NCBI GenBank assembly: GCA_036785325.1
Contig: JAXIVH010000016.1
Coordinates: 8,949,747-9,013,746 of the forward strand
Origin: Urophycis tenuis
Taxonomy: Eukaryota > Chordata > Actinopteri > Gadiformes > Phycidae
DNA length: 64,000 nt
Direction: 5' to 3'
The first letter of the stretch is position 1; each line of letters begins with the position of its first letter. Below, in pieces: positions 27,771 to 38,271 of the stretch. Under the pieces are notes generated by a model that searched no databases, was not told the DNA's origin, and saw nothing but the letters and a program-made list of their open reading frames with translations. A program made the translations under genes and the position numbers.

Positions 27771-29490
27771 ATATTTACACATTTTCCTTCATTCATTCAG
27801 TTCTGTAGAGTAGCCTGATAAATAGGCTACTGTTAACCTTTCCTTATATTATTCTGACCGTAGTCAGAATATCAGGGGAAATTGTCCTTTTCTCTAATGT
27901 AGAGCCTCCAGGGCTGAAGAAAGTGCTATTCCTCGGGGTTAACTTCCCTATTCTTCCTGGTCTGAAATAATAAGGGGGGCAGCTTCACGGGGCTTCCTTT
28001 GAACCCATTTATTTTCACCATCAAGCAACAACTGCTCCGGTAGCCGCCCTGACTGTATACCAACTTCTCCGCTCGTTTCTCCTTTCCTATTTCCTCATGC
28101 CCCGCCCACGCATGCGCACACCGCGTCCTATTGCATATCTTGCAACACTACTATTATTTAAGACTGCTGAATATTAATTGGTATTTTTGGAGACCAATCA
28201 TTAAACATCTTCTCATTGTATATTACAATACAACATTGTATAACAGTAAAAAGTATTTGTGAGGTATATCAGTGGAACCTGAGTGTTCACACTCCACCAT
28301 AGACAGTTGTATTTCTGGAGCTACCATTTGCATGTGTTAGGTTATGATTTAACAATTTAATTGTGTTGATAACTGCAGTCTGACCCAGACTGAAAAAAAA
28401 CCTTTTTTCAGTCTATGTTACGAGTTTGCACTTAATGGTGACAAATCATTTTTATAGTCAATGCCAACTTCAGGCCAATCCAGTGTTTTAAAAAGTCTAC
28501 ACCCATTTGGATACAAAACCTATAGTGTAAAGTGCCCAGAACCTAGTCACAAATTGAGGACATCTAATAAAACCCGGAAAAATATCTGCATTTTTATCCT
28601 TTTTGCTCTAAATATGTGGTGCACATACCAAATACTTAGAGTTGGGCTTAATTTTTAAAACAAAAAAAAAGACAAAACTTACATTAAAGGGCATGTGTAG
28701 TTAGTTATACAATGTAAGAAAAAAAAAGTAATATCAAGTGAATATCTGTTTTTGAGCATAAAAATACAGTTTATATCATATTGTGTGACAAAAAAGTCAT
28801 ATGGTGTGACAAGAAAAACCTGCCACGCACTATGAAATAGTGTCACACCATATGAGGATTTATGGACTAAACACAACACAGGGCCTTGTCAGAATATGCT
28901 ACCATCACCGTCATTTATTCTGGGCATGTTTTGTAAACAGTGTCACACCAAAAGACACTGAGAATGGGTACTAAAGTGGGAGTTTATAAGGTTAACGTTC
29001 ACTATGTTGTTGAGCAGGTTTCTGCCTCTCCTGAATGAATGTTGAACCCATCTCCCCAAGGGTTTACACACAATTGGCACTTAAAATATCACAATATACA
29101 GTCACACTCACTGTATGATGTTCATTTTTGGGACAAAATCTTTTTCTTCTTAGCTTATTCAAAATTTAATGTATAGACTTTGAAAATAGCAAATAGTGTT
29201 GTAATTCTGTACTTGAATGAGGAGAGTGCAATGCATTTTTTTAGTTTTAGTCACTTTGCCAGAAGTACTCGGGACAGTCACACCATATGAGCTTTTTCAT
29301 GTTTGATACATAAATGCATAAACAATACATAAACAATACATAAATGTCTACATAAAACATCATATTCTGAAACACATTACAAACTTGTTTTTAAAATAAA
29401 AATATTATTTAATTGTGATTGACATTGAGGACAAGAAAAAGGCCATGTCATGTCAACCACCCATATAGTTCTTGTGGGTTTGTGCATGCT
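27771..29490. other. AT-rich intergenic DNA with recurring GTCACACCATATG motif
   Basis: No gene recognised. TCACACCATATG or its inverse (CATATGGTGTGA) occurs near 28,799, 28,845 and 29,279, with partial forms near 28,785 and 28,941. An NRF1-like CGCATGCGCAC occurs at about 28,108. Confidence 0.5.
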
Positions 29491-30256
29491 GTTATATAAG
29501 ATAAGATAAGATAAGATATTTCTTTATTAATCCCCCGTAGGAGAAATTCGCAGAGACCAGCAGTGCAGGGGATAGATGAGCAGTAAAGAGCCTGGCTAAA
29601 TTCTATACACAATAAAAAAACAATAGATTAGATTAAATACACGCTCTTAAGTCAGGTCGGTGACGAGAGGACCCGTATGCATACTAGTGTCCTAGATAGC
29701 GGTTTGTGGTGCAAAATGCAAGATAGATCAAATAGTGCAAGTAGATAAAATAGTGCAAGTATGCGGAAAGTGCAAGGTGCAAGATGTGCAAATTATACAG
29801 GTATTCCAGGTACGACATATGAATGGTCCTGGAATAACAACGGCTGGGTCACAGTCCAAGGTGTGTGGTGTGGTGTATGTGAATGAAAGTTCAGTCCATT
29901 CCATTTGTCTGGTGGTGTTGGAGCTTCCTGAGCCTGATGGTTGGTGGGATGAAGGAGCACCCAAGCACTTTGAGGCACTTGGCTGAGTGAGCATGTGGCT
30001 GAACGTGTTCCTGAGTGGCTTCAGTTGCTTCAGTTCAGCACAGTGAGGCTGAGAGGGGAGGGGGTAGGTCCGGGTCGCCAGCAGCATTCCCCTCGTCTTC
30101 CTCACTGTCGCCGCCTCCACACCGTCCAGCTTCATCCCCACTGCAGGGCTCGCCTTCCTCCCCGGCTTGTACAGCTCCTGGCACCACCGCTCCCAAAGCT
30201 TCCTCCCCAGCACACGGCAGTGAAGAGGTGACACTGGCCACCGCAGACTGGTAGAC
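29491..30256 (-). mobile_element. LINE 3' fragment, CR1/L2-type, (ATAAG)n tail
   Basis: In reverse it ends with a polyadenylation-like AATAAAGAAATATC and (TTATC)n, preceded by a decayed C-terminal reading frame (HCAELKQLKPLRNTFSHMLT, then PSASKCLGAP) like that of the neighbouring fragment at 30,380-30,745. It is 5'-truncated and has multiple stops. Confidence 0.7.
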
Positions 30257-30379
30257 CATCCGTGGAAGCCTGGTGCACACAATGAAAGATGACAGATGGG
30301 CAGTGGTTATTAGTGAGATGAACAGACATAAGATGAGAATGGCTAGAAAACAGTCTGGGGTGTGTGGTGTGTTATACAA

Positions 30380-30745
30380 ATCCATTATCTGGTGGTGCTG
30401 GCGCTTCCGAGACGTTGGGAGCGGGTGGTTGAGGTATTGTAGAGCCTGATAGCTGATGGGATGAAAGAGCCCCCCAAGCGCTTTGAAGCACGTGGCTGAG
30501 TGAGCCTATGGCTGAACGTGCTCCTGAGTTGCCTCAGCTCGGCGTAGAGAGGGTGAGAGGGGTTGTCCAGGATCGCCTGCAGTTTATAGTATAATATATA
30601 ATATAATAATATAATATAGTATGTAATATATGTAATGTATGTAATATAGTTATTTTGCATAGAGCACTCCGTTCACAGGTCAACACTGCCTCCTGACCAG
30701 GTTCCTTAAAGGACTTTACCAACTCAGACACCAAGTCTACGTGTG
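30380..30745 (-). mobile_element. Second LINE fragment of the same family, same orientation
   Basis: The reverse frame reads LDNPSHPLYAELRQLRSTFS, then HRLTQPRASKRLGGSFIPSA, the C-terminal end typical of fish CR1/L2-type RT ORFs. It aligns with 29,838-30,080 of the previous fragment. A (TAATA)n tract (about 30,585-30,655) interrupts it. Confidence 0.7.
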
Positions 30746-31112
30746 TACCCTTGGAAAAAATATTTTGAGCATGACTTTATCAAACAATCTGATTTTGTCT
30801 GTATGCAAATGAGTGCGTATTTGATGAGATATGACCTCATTTGCATATTTAAACATTAACATACAAAATAATCTTAACATAAGGAATCAGCTGAGAAAGT
30901 TTCCTGGTGATATCTGATTATTTAATTTTTTTTACCCTATTCACCTGTACTGTCTCGCCTTAATTGCCTATTTATGCTAATTATCAAATTGCCCAAAGTG
31001 CAACTTTTGGCAACCAAGTTAAATTCCATCCATTAGGCCTATAGATGACATTTCTGCAATAAAACTTTAGGGTACTCAACATTTCTGGGTTCAAGAAATT
31101 ACGATTAGACTA
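30746..31112. other. AT-rich DNA ending in an inverted match to 27,527-27,557
   Basis: The 31-bp segment at 31,061-31,091 is the exact inverse of 27,527-27,557. Weaker matching continues outward on both sides. No gene is seen. Confidence 0.6.
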
Positions 31113-31713
31113 CTAGTGTTGGGATGTGGGGTGCCAATGCTTTGGAGCGTGGGTCGAGTAATCCAGGAAGTGTTAAGTGGAGCGCGCATCGCGTTACGTA
31201 CCATTTGGGGGCGGTGACGTCATTGATGACAAATGAAGCTTCGTCGGATGCTCGAAATTTGGGTGGGATTCACAAACGCATAAACCGTCACCTGCCTCAT
31301 TGGCACATTTGTTGTCTCGGTGTGAGTTTCGGTGAGTTTCAGAGTGAGTGTCAGTGTGAGTGTCAGTGAGTATCAGTGTGAGTTATAGTTAGTTTCAGTG
31401 TGAGTTATAGTTAGTTTCAGTGTTGATGCCAATTACATATTGAAACACTGTTTACAGAATTCCACTTATTTTCATGTTACACACAAGTACACATGCAAAT
31501 ATACATTTTATTTATTTGGATCAATACATGAACCATAAATGCAATATATATGAAGGTGAATGTAATTCTCATTCATAGCATGAATTACGCCTGTAGCACA
31601 TTTTGACCAGCAGGGGGGTTTGTGTGCACATGAAGCGTCGAGAAATGAACCTACTTGCGAACCACTTGGCCGGAAAGCTTCAAAGTCAAAGGAAGCTTCA
31701 TCAGCCCATCACT
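31113..31713. mobile_element. Possible hAT-type element (TAGTG ends, no matching TSD)
   Basis: Starts TAGTGTTGGGATG and ends CATCAGCCCATCACTA, i.e. inverse TAGTGATGGGCTGATG, like hAT ends elsewhere in the window. GAAGCTTC motifs lie near the right end. No 8-bp duplication is visible, so the limits are uncertain. Contains a GTGAGTTTCAGTGTGAGT-type degenerate repeat at about 31,320-31,425. Confidence 0.35.
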
Positions 31714-31730
31714 ACTTTCACCACTGCGTG

Positions 31731-33040
31731 ATTAAATGCAGTCTGAGCTACGGTAAGCTCAACAAAGAGAGACGAACTCTACTCTTAAGCCTGGTTTATA
31801 CTTCTGCGTAGGGATCGCGTCGTGATCACGCAATGGCCACGCTGTTGCTCGGACGCCGTCATGAGCCCGTGATACTTCTGCGGAGGGATTGCGTTGGGTT
31901 TACCTCTCAAAATGCAATTCATTGCCACACCGGTAGAGGGACCAGACCATTCTGGTCATTACATACGGATTACTAGCGAGTTAAAAAAAAGTTTCAAGTA
32001 GAAATGAAGGCCAAAGTTTTATACATTTTTTATCAACAGATATGACTATATGATACGATTGCTTTATATAATATACAGCTATGTAGTTTATTATGGATTA
32101 CTTTCTAAATGTCTTGATCTAACGTGACATAACCGTTCTTTATCAAGAACGGCTTTTTAACTCGCTAGTAATCCGTATGTAATGACCATTCTGATCATTA
32201 CATACGGACACACACACACACACACACATACAGTATATATATATATGTTGTCGCCAATCAGTCGAAGCATTTATCAAGGCTGTGTTTACACCGTGGCGGT
32301 GTTTACGAGTGGAAACCGGAAAAGCGATCTCCAGCCAATGTAGCTCGCGGACCAATCACAGCCAAAGCCAACGCGTTGGGACGGCGTCGCCTCGACGCGC
32401 GTCTAGGATTTGGGGAGGTGCACGTCGAGGACGCAAAGGGTCCGCAAAGGGTCCGCCGTGGGTCCGCCGTCCCAACGCGTCACGTCGACGCGGAAGTATA
32501 AACAAAGCATAACTAGGCCTTTACACTTCGGTTTGATATGACAGGGTCACCAGCGGACTTCACACGCCGTCACGACCGTAGTGGTAGTGCGTTGAGTAAT
32601 GGTGCTCCCTGACTCATCCCAAAACAACAGTCAAAAAAGTGAACGTAATGAAACAGTGAAATGCAACCCAACATGTCCTGAACATTCGCCTCCAAACCCT
32701 ATCTAATAGCAATAACATGTAATGACACAGAATGCCAGAATGTCGCAATGCATTCTGGGAAACACTCCCCCAACATGTTACAAAACACGCTACTGTCCGA
32801 TGATGAGAGAGAGAGCACTTTGGTAGAGAGACATAACAATAACAGAGAGCGAGCGCCGGTCTCGATAAAGCCGTTAATCAGAGAAATGAAACGATTTTTT
32901 CACAGCGGTAACATTCAGCAGGTAGACACGGCCATGAACTGTACCTATCTGAATCACATTATCCAATGAAAAGTATTAGAGCTCTGTGCGTGAGCATAGT
33001 CAGGAAACCGCGTCTGTGTGTGTGTGTGTGTGTGTGTGTG
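31731..33040 (+). repeat. Left arm of a large inverted repeat (partner 35,573-36,170)
   Basis: 31,731-31,787 plus 32,521-33,040 is the near-exact inverse of 35,573-36,170, with roughly 95% agreement by eye. The left arm alone carries a 733-bp Harbinger-like insertion. Both arms contain a short ORF beginning MHSGKHSPN and ending NHIIQ (32,748-32,969 here; 35,643-35,876 minus in the partner). Both end inward in a (GT)n/(CA)n tract. Confidence 0.88.
31788..32520. mobile_element. PIF/Harbinger-like MITE with TTA target duplication
   Basis: Flanked by TTA at 31,785-31,787 and 32,521-32,523. Ends are AGCCTGGTTTATACTTCTGC and CGGAAGTATAAAC...AGGCCT, an imperfect inverse. The inverted-repeat partner around 36,115 shows the uninterrupted site with a single TTA, so the insertion boundaries are seen directly. 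Related to the element at 41,389-42,057. Internal DNA is CG-rich with ACGCGT motifs and no transposase. A short (AC)n/(AT)n sits at 32,210-32,246. Confidence 0.85.
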
Positions 33041-33139
33041 TAGGCAGTAAGGAAGTCTGAAGTTCCACCATTCATTTTCTACTATAGAAAATGTCCCATT
33101 GAAAATGAATGGTGGAACTTCAGACTTCCTTACTGCCTA
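33041..33139. mobile_element. Perfect 39-bp foldback (99-bp hairpin element)
   Basis: 33,041-33,079 and 33,101-33,139 are exact inverses separated by 21 bp. The arm begins TAGGCAGTAAGGAAGTCTGA. It sits where similarity between the large inverted-repeat arms stops, after (GT)n. Probably a tiny MITE; an RNA hairpin is also possible if transcribed. Confidence 0.8.
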
Positions 33140-33811
33140 CTGCTGTCTGCTGCTCCTGCATACTTTCATCTAGAGACTTTAAACTTCAACTTTAAACAGT
33201 AGTCACAAGTCTTGTGTATTTGATGTATATTTCCATGTTTTGATAGGTTATATACTTTTTGATCAATCACTGTTCAATGACCATGATCATTTTTGGAGAA
33301 ATGATGAGATTACAATGGGTGTGTATTGCATGCCCTTATTAGGGTTAGAGGGTAGCTAGAGTGTGAGAGAGCCCCAGAAAAATAAAAAATAAATCTCTTT
33401 CCACGCTGCTCCTGGCCACAGTTTACAATGTACACACGTGATTTTTTCCAACTTTGTAGACATACGTGTTCTGTCTCTCACAATGTGTTTCAAAAATCGG
33501 AGAGATTTACAGAATTCGAATTAGCAGCCTCTAAGTGCGGCCAGCCTGTGTCTTCCCCTCATTTACTCCAATACAAATATTTTCCGAGAGAAGCAGAACA
33601 TTGCCCTGTTTTAAACTTGCGAGTGTCTCCGAAATATTTACTCTAGAAACATTGTAGAAACACCAAATCGTTCGGGAAGTCCTTACGGCGATGATGGTCT
33701 TGCTTTTTTTTCTGAAAGGAGCTACCGTTTTGTCAGAATAAGCCCAAATGTGAGACCAGTGCCGAGGCAGAAAATGGCTATATTCCTCAACGGCTCTGTC
33801 CACATTGCGCG
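33140..33811. other. Spacer of the inverted repeat, nothing recognised
   Basis: Mixed AT-rich sequence with a 90-codon minus frame (33,531-33,803) lacking any known domain. Confidence 0.45.
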
Positions 33812-35486
33812 TAGTGATGTGTCGGACGTGAACGATTCGTTCTATATCAACAAATCTTTTAGATGACTCGGGAGTAATGAGTCATCTCAGTGAGTGATTC
33901 GTTCATGCAGTACCTTCCCTGGCCACATGGCAGCTGCATAAACCCACAGTCAGCAGGACAGGAAACAGAAATGATTCGTTCACGACTCACTCAATTGTGC
34001 GTCCATCAGGTTCTCGTTCATTTGTCACATGACAGCCAGGCCACTCAGGCTGTGTGGCCAGCAGTAAGCACAACAGTTTGTTCACCGGATCGTTCATAGT
34101 ACGGATCGGTCTCTCGTTCATTTCTCACGTGACGCCTGTAGCGCAGCTACGTACGGGGCTGTGGACACTAACAAGGAAATGAATGATGTCTGATTTGTGA
34201 CATTATAATTGATTAGTGGTCTTCTTGTAGATGTATATAGTGTTGTGTACATAATGTAAAGTGTTATTAAAAAAAGAAAATTATATTAACATGTTGATCT
34301 TGTGTTATATATGCCACAAAATAATTAAATATCATAATACATTATTCATTGATGAAATCATAATTAATCAGTGGTCTTCGGTTTTTGTAATCTTTCTTTT
34401 GAATTATATCATTTTAATTCAGTTAAACTCCTCAACTTTAATAGCTGTACATCCTCCTGTACATCATCTTTGCTTTTAGACACATAACCGTTTAGGATTG
34501 GATGAGAAAAGGAGATAGTAATGCACCACAAATCCTCACTAAATGTTCATTTCAGAGCCTCTGATAAAGTGCAGCTCACACAGACCAAGTTTGCGTCTCG
34601 GTTTAAATACCCCTCTGTCACACACTGTCAGCATTCACACTTTGACAGCGCAAAGGGGGGTTCACTTGGTTACAGTGACGGCATATGCCGGTGTCAGCTG
34701 TGCGCATCTAATTCAGGTCGTAAGTTGACATTATTATTTATACATTTGTTTTCCACTGCCTGAGCTAATTGATTTTTTGCATGAAAGGGTAAATGCACCA
34801 TGTAAACATTTTAAGGAACGTATTCATTGTTACTATTTGTCTTACTAATTGCCAAAATGAGTGAGTTTTACATTCACTTATTTTCTACCAACTGTCACGT
34901 CGGATCCATAAGGATCGGTCTCTCGGTCATTTTTCACGTGACAGGCAGGCTGAACGGGTCGTTCTCGACTCGTTCATTCGTTCATCAAGTCGTTCATTTG
35001 TCACGTGACAGGCAGGCTGAACGGGTCGTTCTCGACTCGTTCATTCGTTCATCAAGTCGTTCATTTCTCACGTGACTGGCAGGCTGAACGGGTCGTTCTC
35101 GTTCATTCATTCGGATCGGTCTCTCGTTCATTTGTCATGTGACAGCTACCAAGTCACTGTCATGTCGTGCTGTCAAACAACAGTGGCAGGGAGGATACAG
35201 GACACAAGTCACTTTATAGTGGTGTGTTTTTGCTTTCCTAGGTTTTCAGATGGTTTGAATTGCTTGTGGCATTTTGTATACACTTTGTCAGCTGAAGTAA
35301 ACCATGTTGCCTTCATTGTTAAGTGTTTGAGAACCGCAATCTTTTTTACAACGCTCACAAGAGAGCTACAGCGCCACCTGCTGTAAAAATTAACGAAATG
35401 AACGAAATGACTCAAAGATTCGTTCAATTTACTGTCCGAGAGTAAATTGAACGAAACAGTATAAAGATTCGAACATCCCAACATTA
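33812..35486. mobile_element. hAT-type non-autonomous element, near-perfect 8-bp TSD
   Basis: Starts TAGTGATGTGTCGGACGTGA and ends ...TTCGAACATCCCAACATTA, an imperfect inverse. Flanks are ATTGCGCG (33,804-33,811) and ATTGTGCG (35,487-35,494), an 8-bp duplication with one mismatch. Dense GATTCGTTC/GAACGA motifs occur at both ends. A tandem repeat of about 68 bp (about three copies, 34,900-35,110; CACGTGACAGGCAGGCTGAA) lies inside. No transposase. Confidence 0.75.
34890..35120. repeat. About 68-bp tandem repeat inside the hAT element
   Basis: Units contain TCACGTGACAGGCAGGCTGA, then ACGGGTCGTTCTCGACTCG, then TTCATTCGTTCATCAAGTCG. Three to four units; CACGTG E-boxes recur. Confidence 0.85.
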
Positions 35487-35572
35487 ATTGTGCGTGCTTG
35501 CGTGTGTGGGTGCAACTGCCATTTTTTAAATTGAGTGACACGGTCTCTGTATCGATCGCGCGCAGAACTTGT

Positions 35573-36170
35573 ACACACACACACACACACACACACAGAC
35601 GCGGTTTCCTGACTATGCTCATGCACAGAGCTCTTATACTTTTCATTGGATAATGTGATTCAGATAGGTGCAGTTCATGGCCGTGTCTACCTGCTGAATG
35701 TAACCGCTGTGAAACAATCGTTTCATTTCTCTGATTAACGGCTTTATCGAGACCGGCGCTCGCTCTCTGTTATTGTTATGTCTCTCTACCAAAGTGCTCT
35801 CTCTCTCCGTCTCTCTCTCATCATCCGACAGTAGCGTGTTTTGTAACGTGTTGGGGGAGTGTTTCCCAGAATGCATTGCGACATTCTGGCATTCTGTGTC
35901 ATTACATGTTATTGCTATTAGATAGGGTTTGGAGGCGAATGTTCAGGACATGGGTTGAATTTCACTGTTTCATTACGTTCACTTTGTTGACTGTTGTTTT
36001 TGGGATGAGTCAGGGAGCACCATTACTCAACGCACTATGGCATCTTGCCATACCACTACGGTCGTGACGGCGTGTGAAGTCTGCTGGTGACCCTGTCATA
36101 TCAAAGTGACTTGTAAGAGTAGAGTTCGTCTCTCTTTGTTGAGCTTACCGTAGCTCAGACTGCATTTAAT
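35573..36170 (-). repeat. Right arm of the large inverted repeat
   Basis: Inverse of 31,731-33,040 without the Harbinger-like insertion, so it preserves the empty site. It carries a 15-bp addition (TGGCATCTTGCCATA, about 36,039-36,053) and a 12-bp GA-type addition relative to the left arm. Confidence 0.88.
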
Positions 36171-36211
36171 TACGGTAGTATCACCCGTGCACTTTCAAAA
36201 TTTCCCATGAG

Positions 36212-36972
36212 TAGTGATGGCGAGACGAAGCTTCATGAACCGTTGAAGCCTTTCGGCCAGATGTGTTGAAAAGTGGTTCATTTCTCGAGGCTTTGAGTGC
36301 ATGCTAGTGACACCTACAGGGCCATAAAAATACAATATGCTGAAAACCTGCACCAAAACAATAGCATCAGAATGTGTTATGTGGTCTGCGAATGCTTTTA
36401 TGTTAATGTAAATTAGCGGAAAAAGACAACTTTGTCTTTCTGTGATATTTCTAACACAAAGTCAAAAATTAAAAAAAAAATAGCGAAAAAACGACGCATT
36501 AGGTCAGAATTGAACGCCGGTCGCCGGAGTACTTGCACATCACCCTGCCCATTACACCACTGTATCTTACGAGCAAAAATTTAACAACACTAATTTATGT
36601 CATTGGATATTGTATTATTGGGAGAAATCAAATCAAAGTGCTCCCAAACAGGTGAAAACGTTCTCTTGTTCCTAGCTGGCTCCATCGCAAATAAATTCTT
36701 TAAGTACACAAACCACCGCAAAAACCACTGCTCAACTCCGACTTACAAAAACCCACGAGTTCCTATCCAGATACGGGACATCTTTATGGAGTCGAAACGT
36801 CCCGCCAAAACTGAACCACATTTCGAAGCGGCGGAGCCAAACGAGGCTTCGAACGTCACGCGTGACGTCATCTCATCCATACAACACAAGCCTCGATACG
36901 GGGCTTTGCTGAAAAGGGCTTGACGTACTCGATACGCGTTTCAATGCCTCGGTATCATCCGTAACATCACTA
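36212..36972. mobile_element. hAT-type non-autonomous element, perfect 8-bp TSD
   Basis: Starts TAGTGATGGCGAGACGAAGC and ends ...CCGTAACATCACTA. Perfect 8-bp direct repeats CCCATGAG lie at 36,204-36,211 and 36,973-36,980. Subterminal GAAGC/GCTTC and TCGATAC motifs recur. A 108-codon plus frame (36,597-36,923) shows no transposase motif. Confidence 0.88.
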
Positions 36973-36980
36973 CCCATGAG

Positions 36981-37399
36981 GGAATTTTCTTCTTAACTAT
37001 TAATAAACTATTCCTCTGCGCAATAATTCACTATTAAATAATTTAATTATTTAAACTATTCAACTCTTTAACTTTCACCCCATTACGGCAAATGGCTATT
37101 ATTGGCTATTTTCTACTCTTAATATTCATCCAAAACTCAACATCATTAGTTTTTCACTATTATGAATTTATTAGTTTTATTCAATATTTCTTCCTTGACA
37201 GTCATTCACTGTCTTCGATGCTCCCTTTTCTTTTCTTTTTTTATTTATTTATTCTACATTCGTACAGTCTGCATTATGGTGAATGCCTGATTGTCTAAAC
37301 AACTATCCTCTTTATACTACAGTCTTTTTTTCTATTGTAAATTTGTAAGTGCAGTACAATTGCACTTTTAAAACCTTTTAAAACTTTTGCTTTGCATGC
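36981..37399. other. AT-rich DNA, nothing recognised
   Basis: T-rich with short LINE-UTR-like phrases; no gene. Confidence 0.45.
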
Positions 37400-37830
37400 A
37401 CTGTGTAATTCCTGGGAATTGCAAATCTAGTTCAACTTCAACTTTCTCTTTATTTTTCATTGCACAAGAAAGTCAGAGTGATTTTTGGCAGCGAAATGTC
37501 ATTGCTATAGGCTTCCGGGAGACAAAGAGATAAACAATATTTAAATAGATCTATAAAAATTCAGAAATAAAAATATAACTATGATTAATATAATAATAAA
37601 GTGCAAAAGAACTGAATAATAAAAATAAAATAATGCTAAAAAATGTCAGTGTAGGAATAAAAATGAACATTATAGCAGCAAGGTGGAGATTATTTCACAC
37701 ATCCATAGAAAAGTATTGCGATGAAATGGGCGGGGGGTTATTTTGCATTGAGCAGTCTGATGGCTAGGGGGAAGTAACTTTTGCTGAAACTGGCCGTTCT
37801 GCAGCGAATGCTGCGGAACAATGGCAGCCC
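37400..37830 (-). mobile_element. LINE 3' fragment, minus orientation
   Basis: Read in reverse, it starts in a decayed RT C-terminus (text encoding LPLAIRLLN-like residues near 37,750-37,770) and ends GAAAAATAAAGAGAAAGTTG plus an AAC tail near 37,430. Class by analogy with the other CR1/L2-type fragments. Confidence 0.5.
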
Positions 37831-37958
37831 AATAATAACACAATAATCTACATTACAAAGCATTTCTGATCGATAGTGTTCTAAAAACAGCTCTCTTAGT
37901 TACTTCAAATGCATTATTTGCTCATGCCTGTGAGTGCGCGTGCGCGAAAGCTGCATGC

Positions 37959-38271
37959 TGTGACACTACGGGGTTGAGCGGAGACAAGCAACGTAAACGG
38001 TGGAACAGAGTTTATTTAAGTGCCGGACGAAACCGGCACAGGCGCACACAGCGAGGTGTGTGCGTCTATCCAATAACAAAGACAAAGTACGTCCATATAC
38101 GATATACAAATACAATACAAATACACACATACAATACAACAATTCACAATGGGGAGACGGACACATGAAGTTAAGTAGGGAAACAAACAAGACACAGGTG
38201 AGACACATTGGGAATTAGACACAGGTGCCTGCTAATGGCCGCCGGGGATTCTGGGGGTTGTAGTGCCGGGA
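37959..38271 (-). repeat. 3' LTR (truncated) of the compact LTR element
   Basis: Matches 39,229 to about 39,547 except for a 13-bp gap (CGCGAGACCAAG region absent here) and substitutions. Similarity stops after GTAGTGC (38,266), where proline-rich repeat DNA begins. This suggests a deletion took the start of this LTR and the end of the internal region. Confidence 0.8.

Noticed and set aside
36508..36575. Possible tRNA on the minus strand inside the hAT (GGCGTTCAATTC resembling a B box)
   Set aside because: B box is imperfect and no cloverleaf can be drawn with confidence; no acceptor-stem pairing seen.
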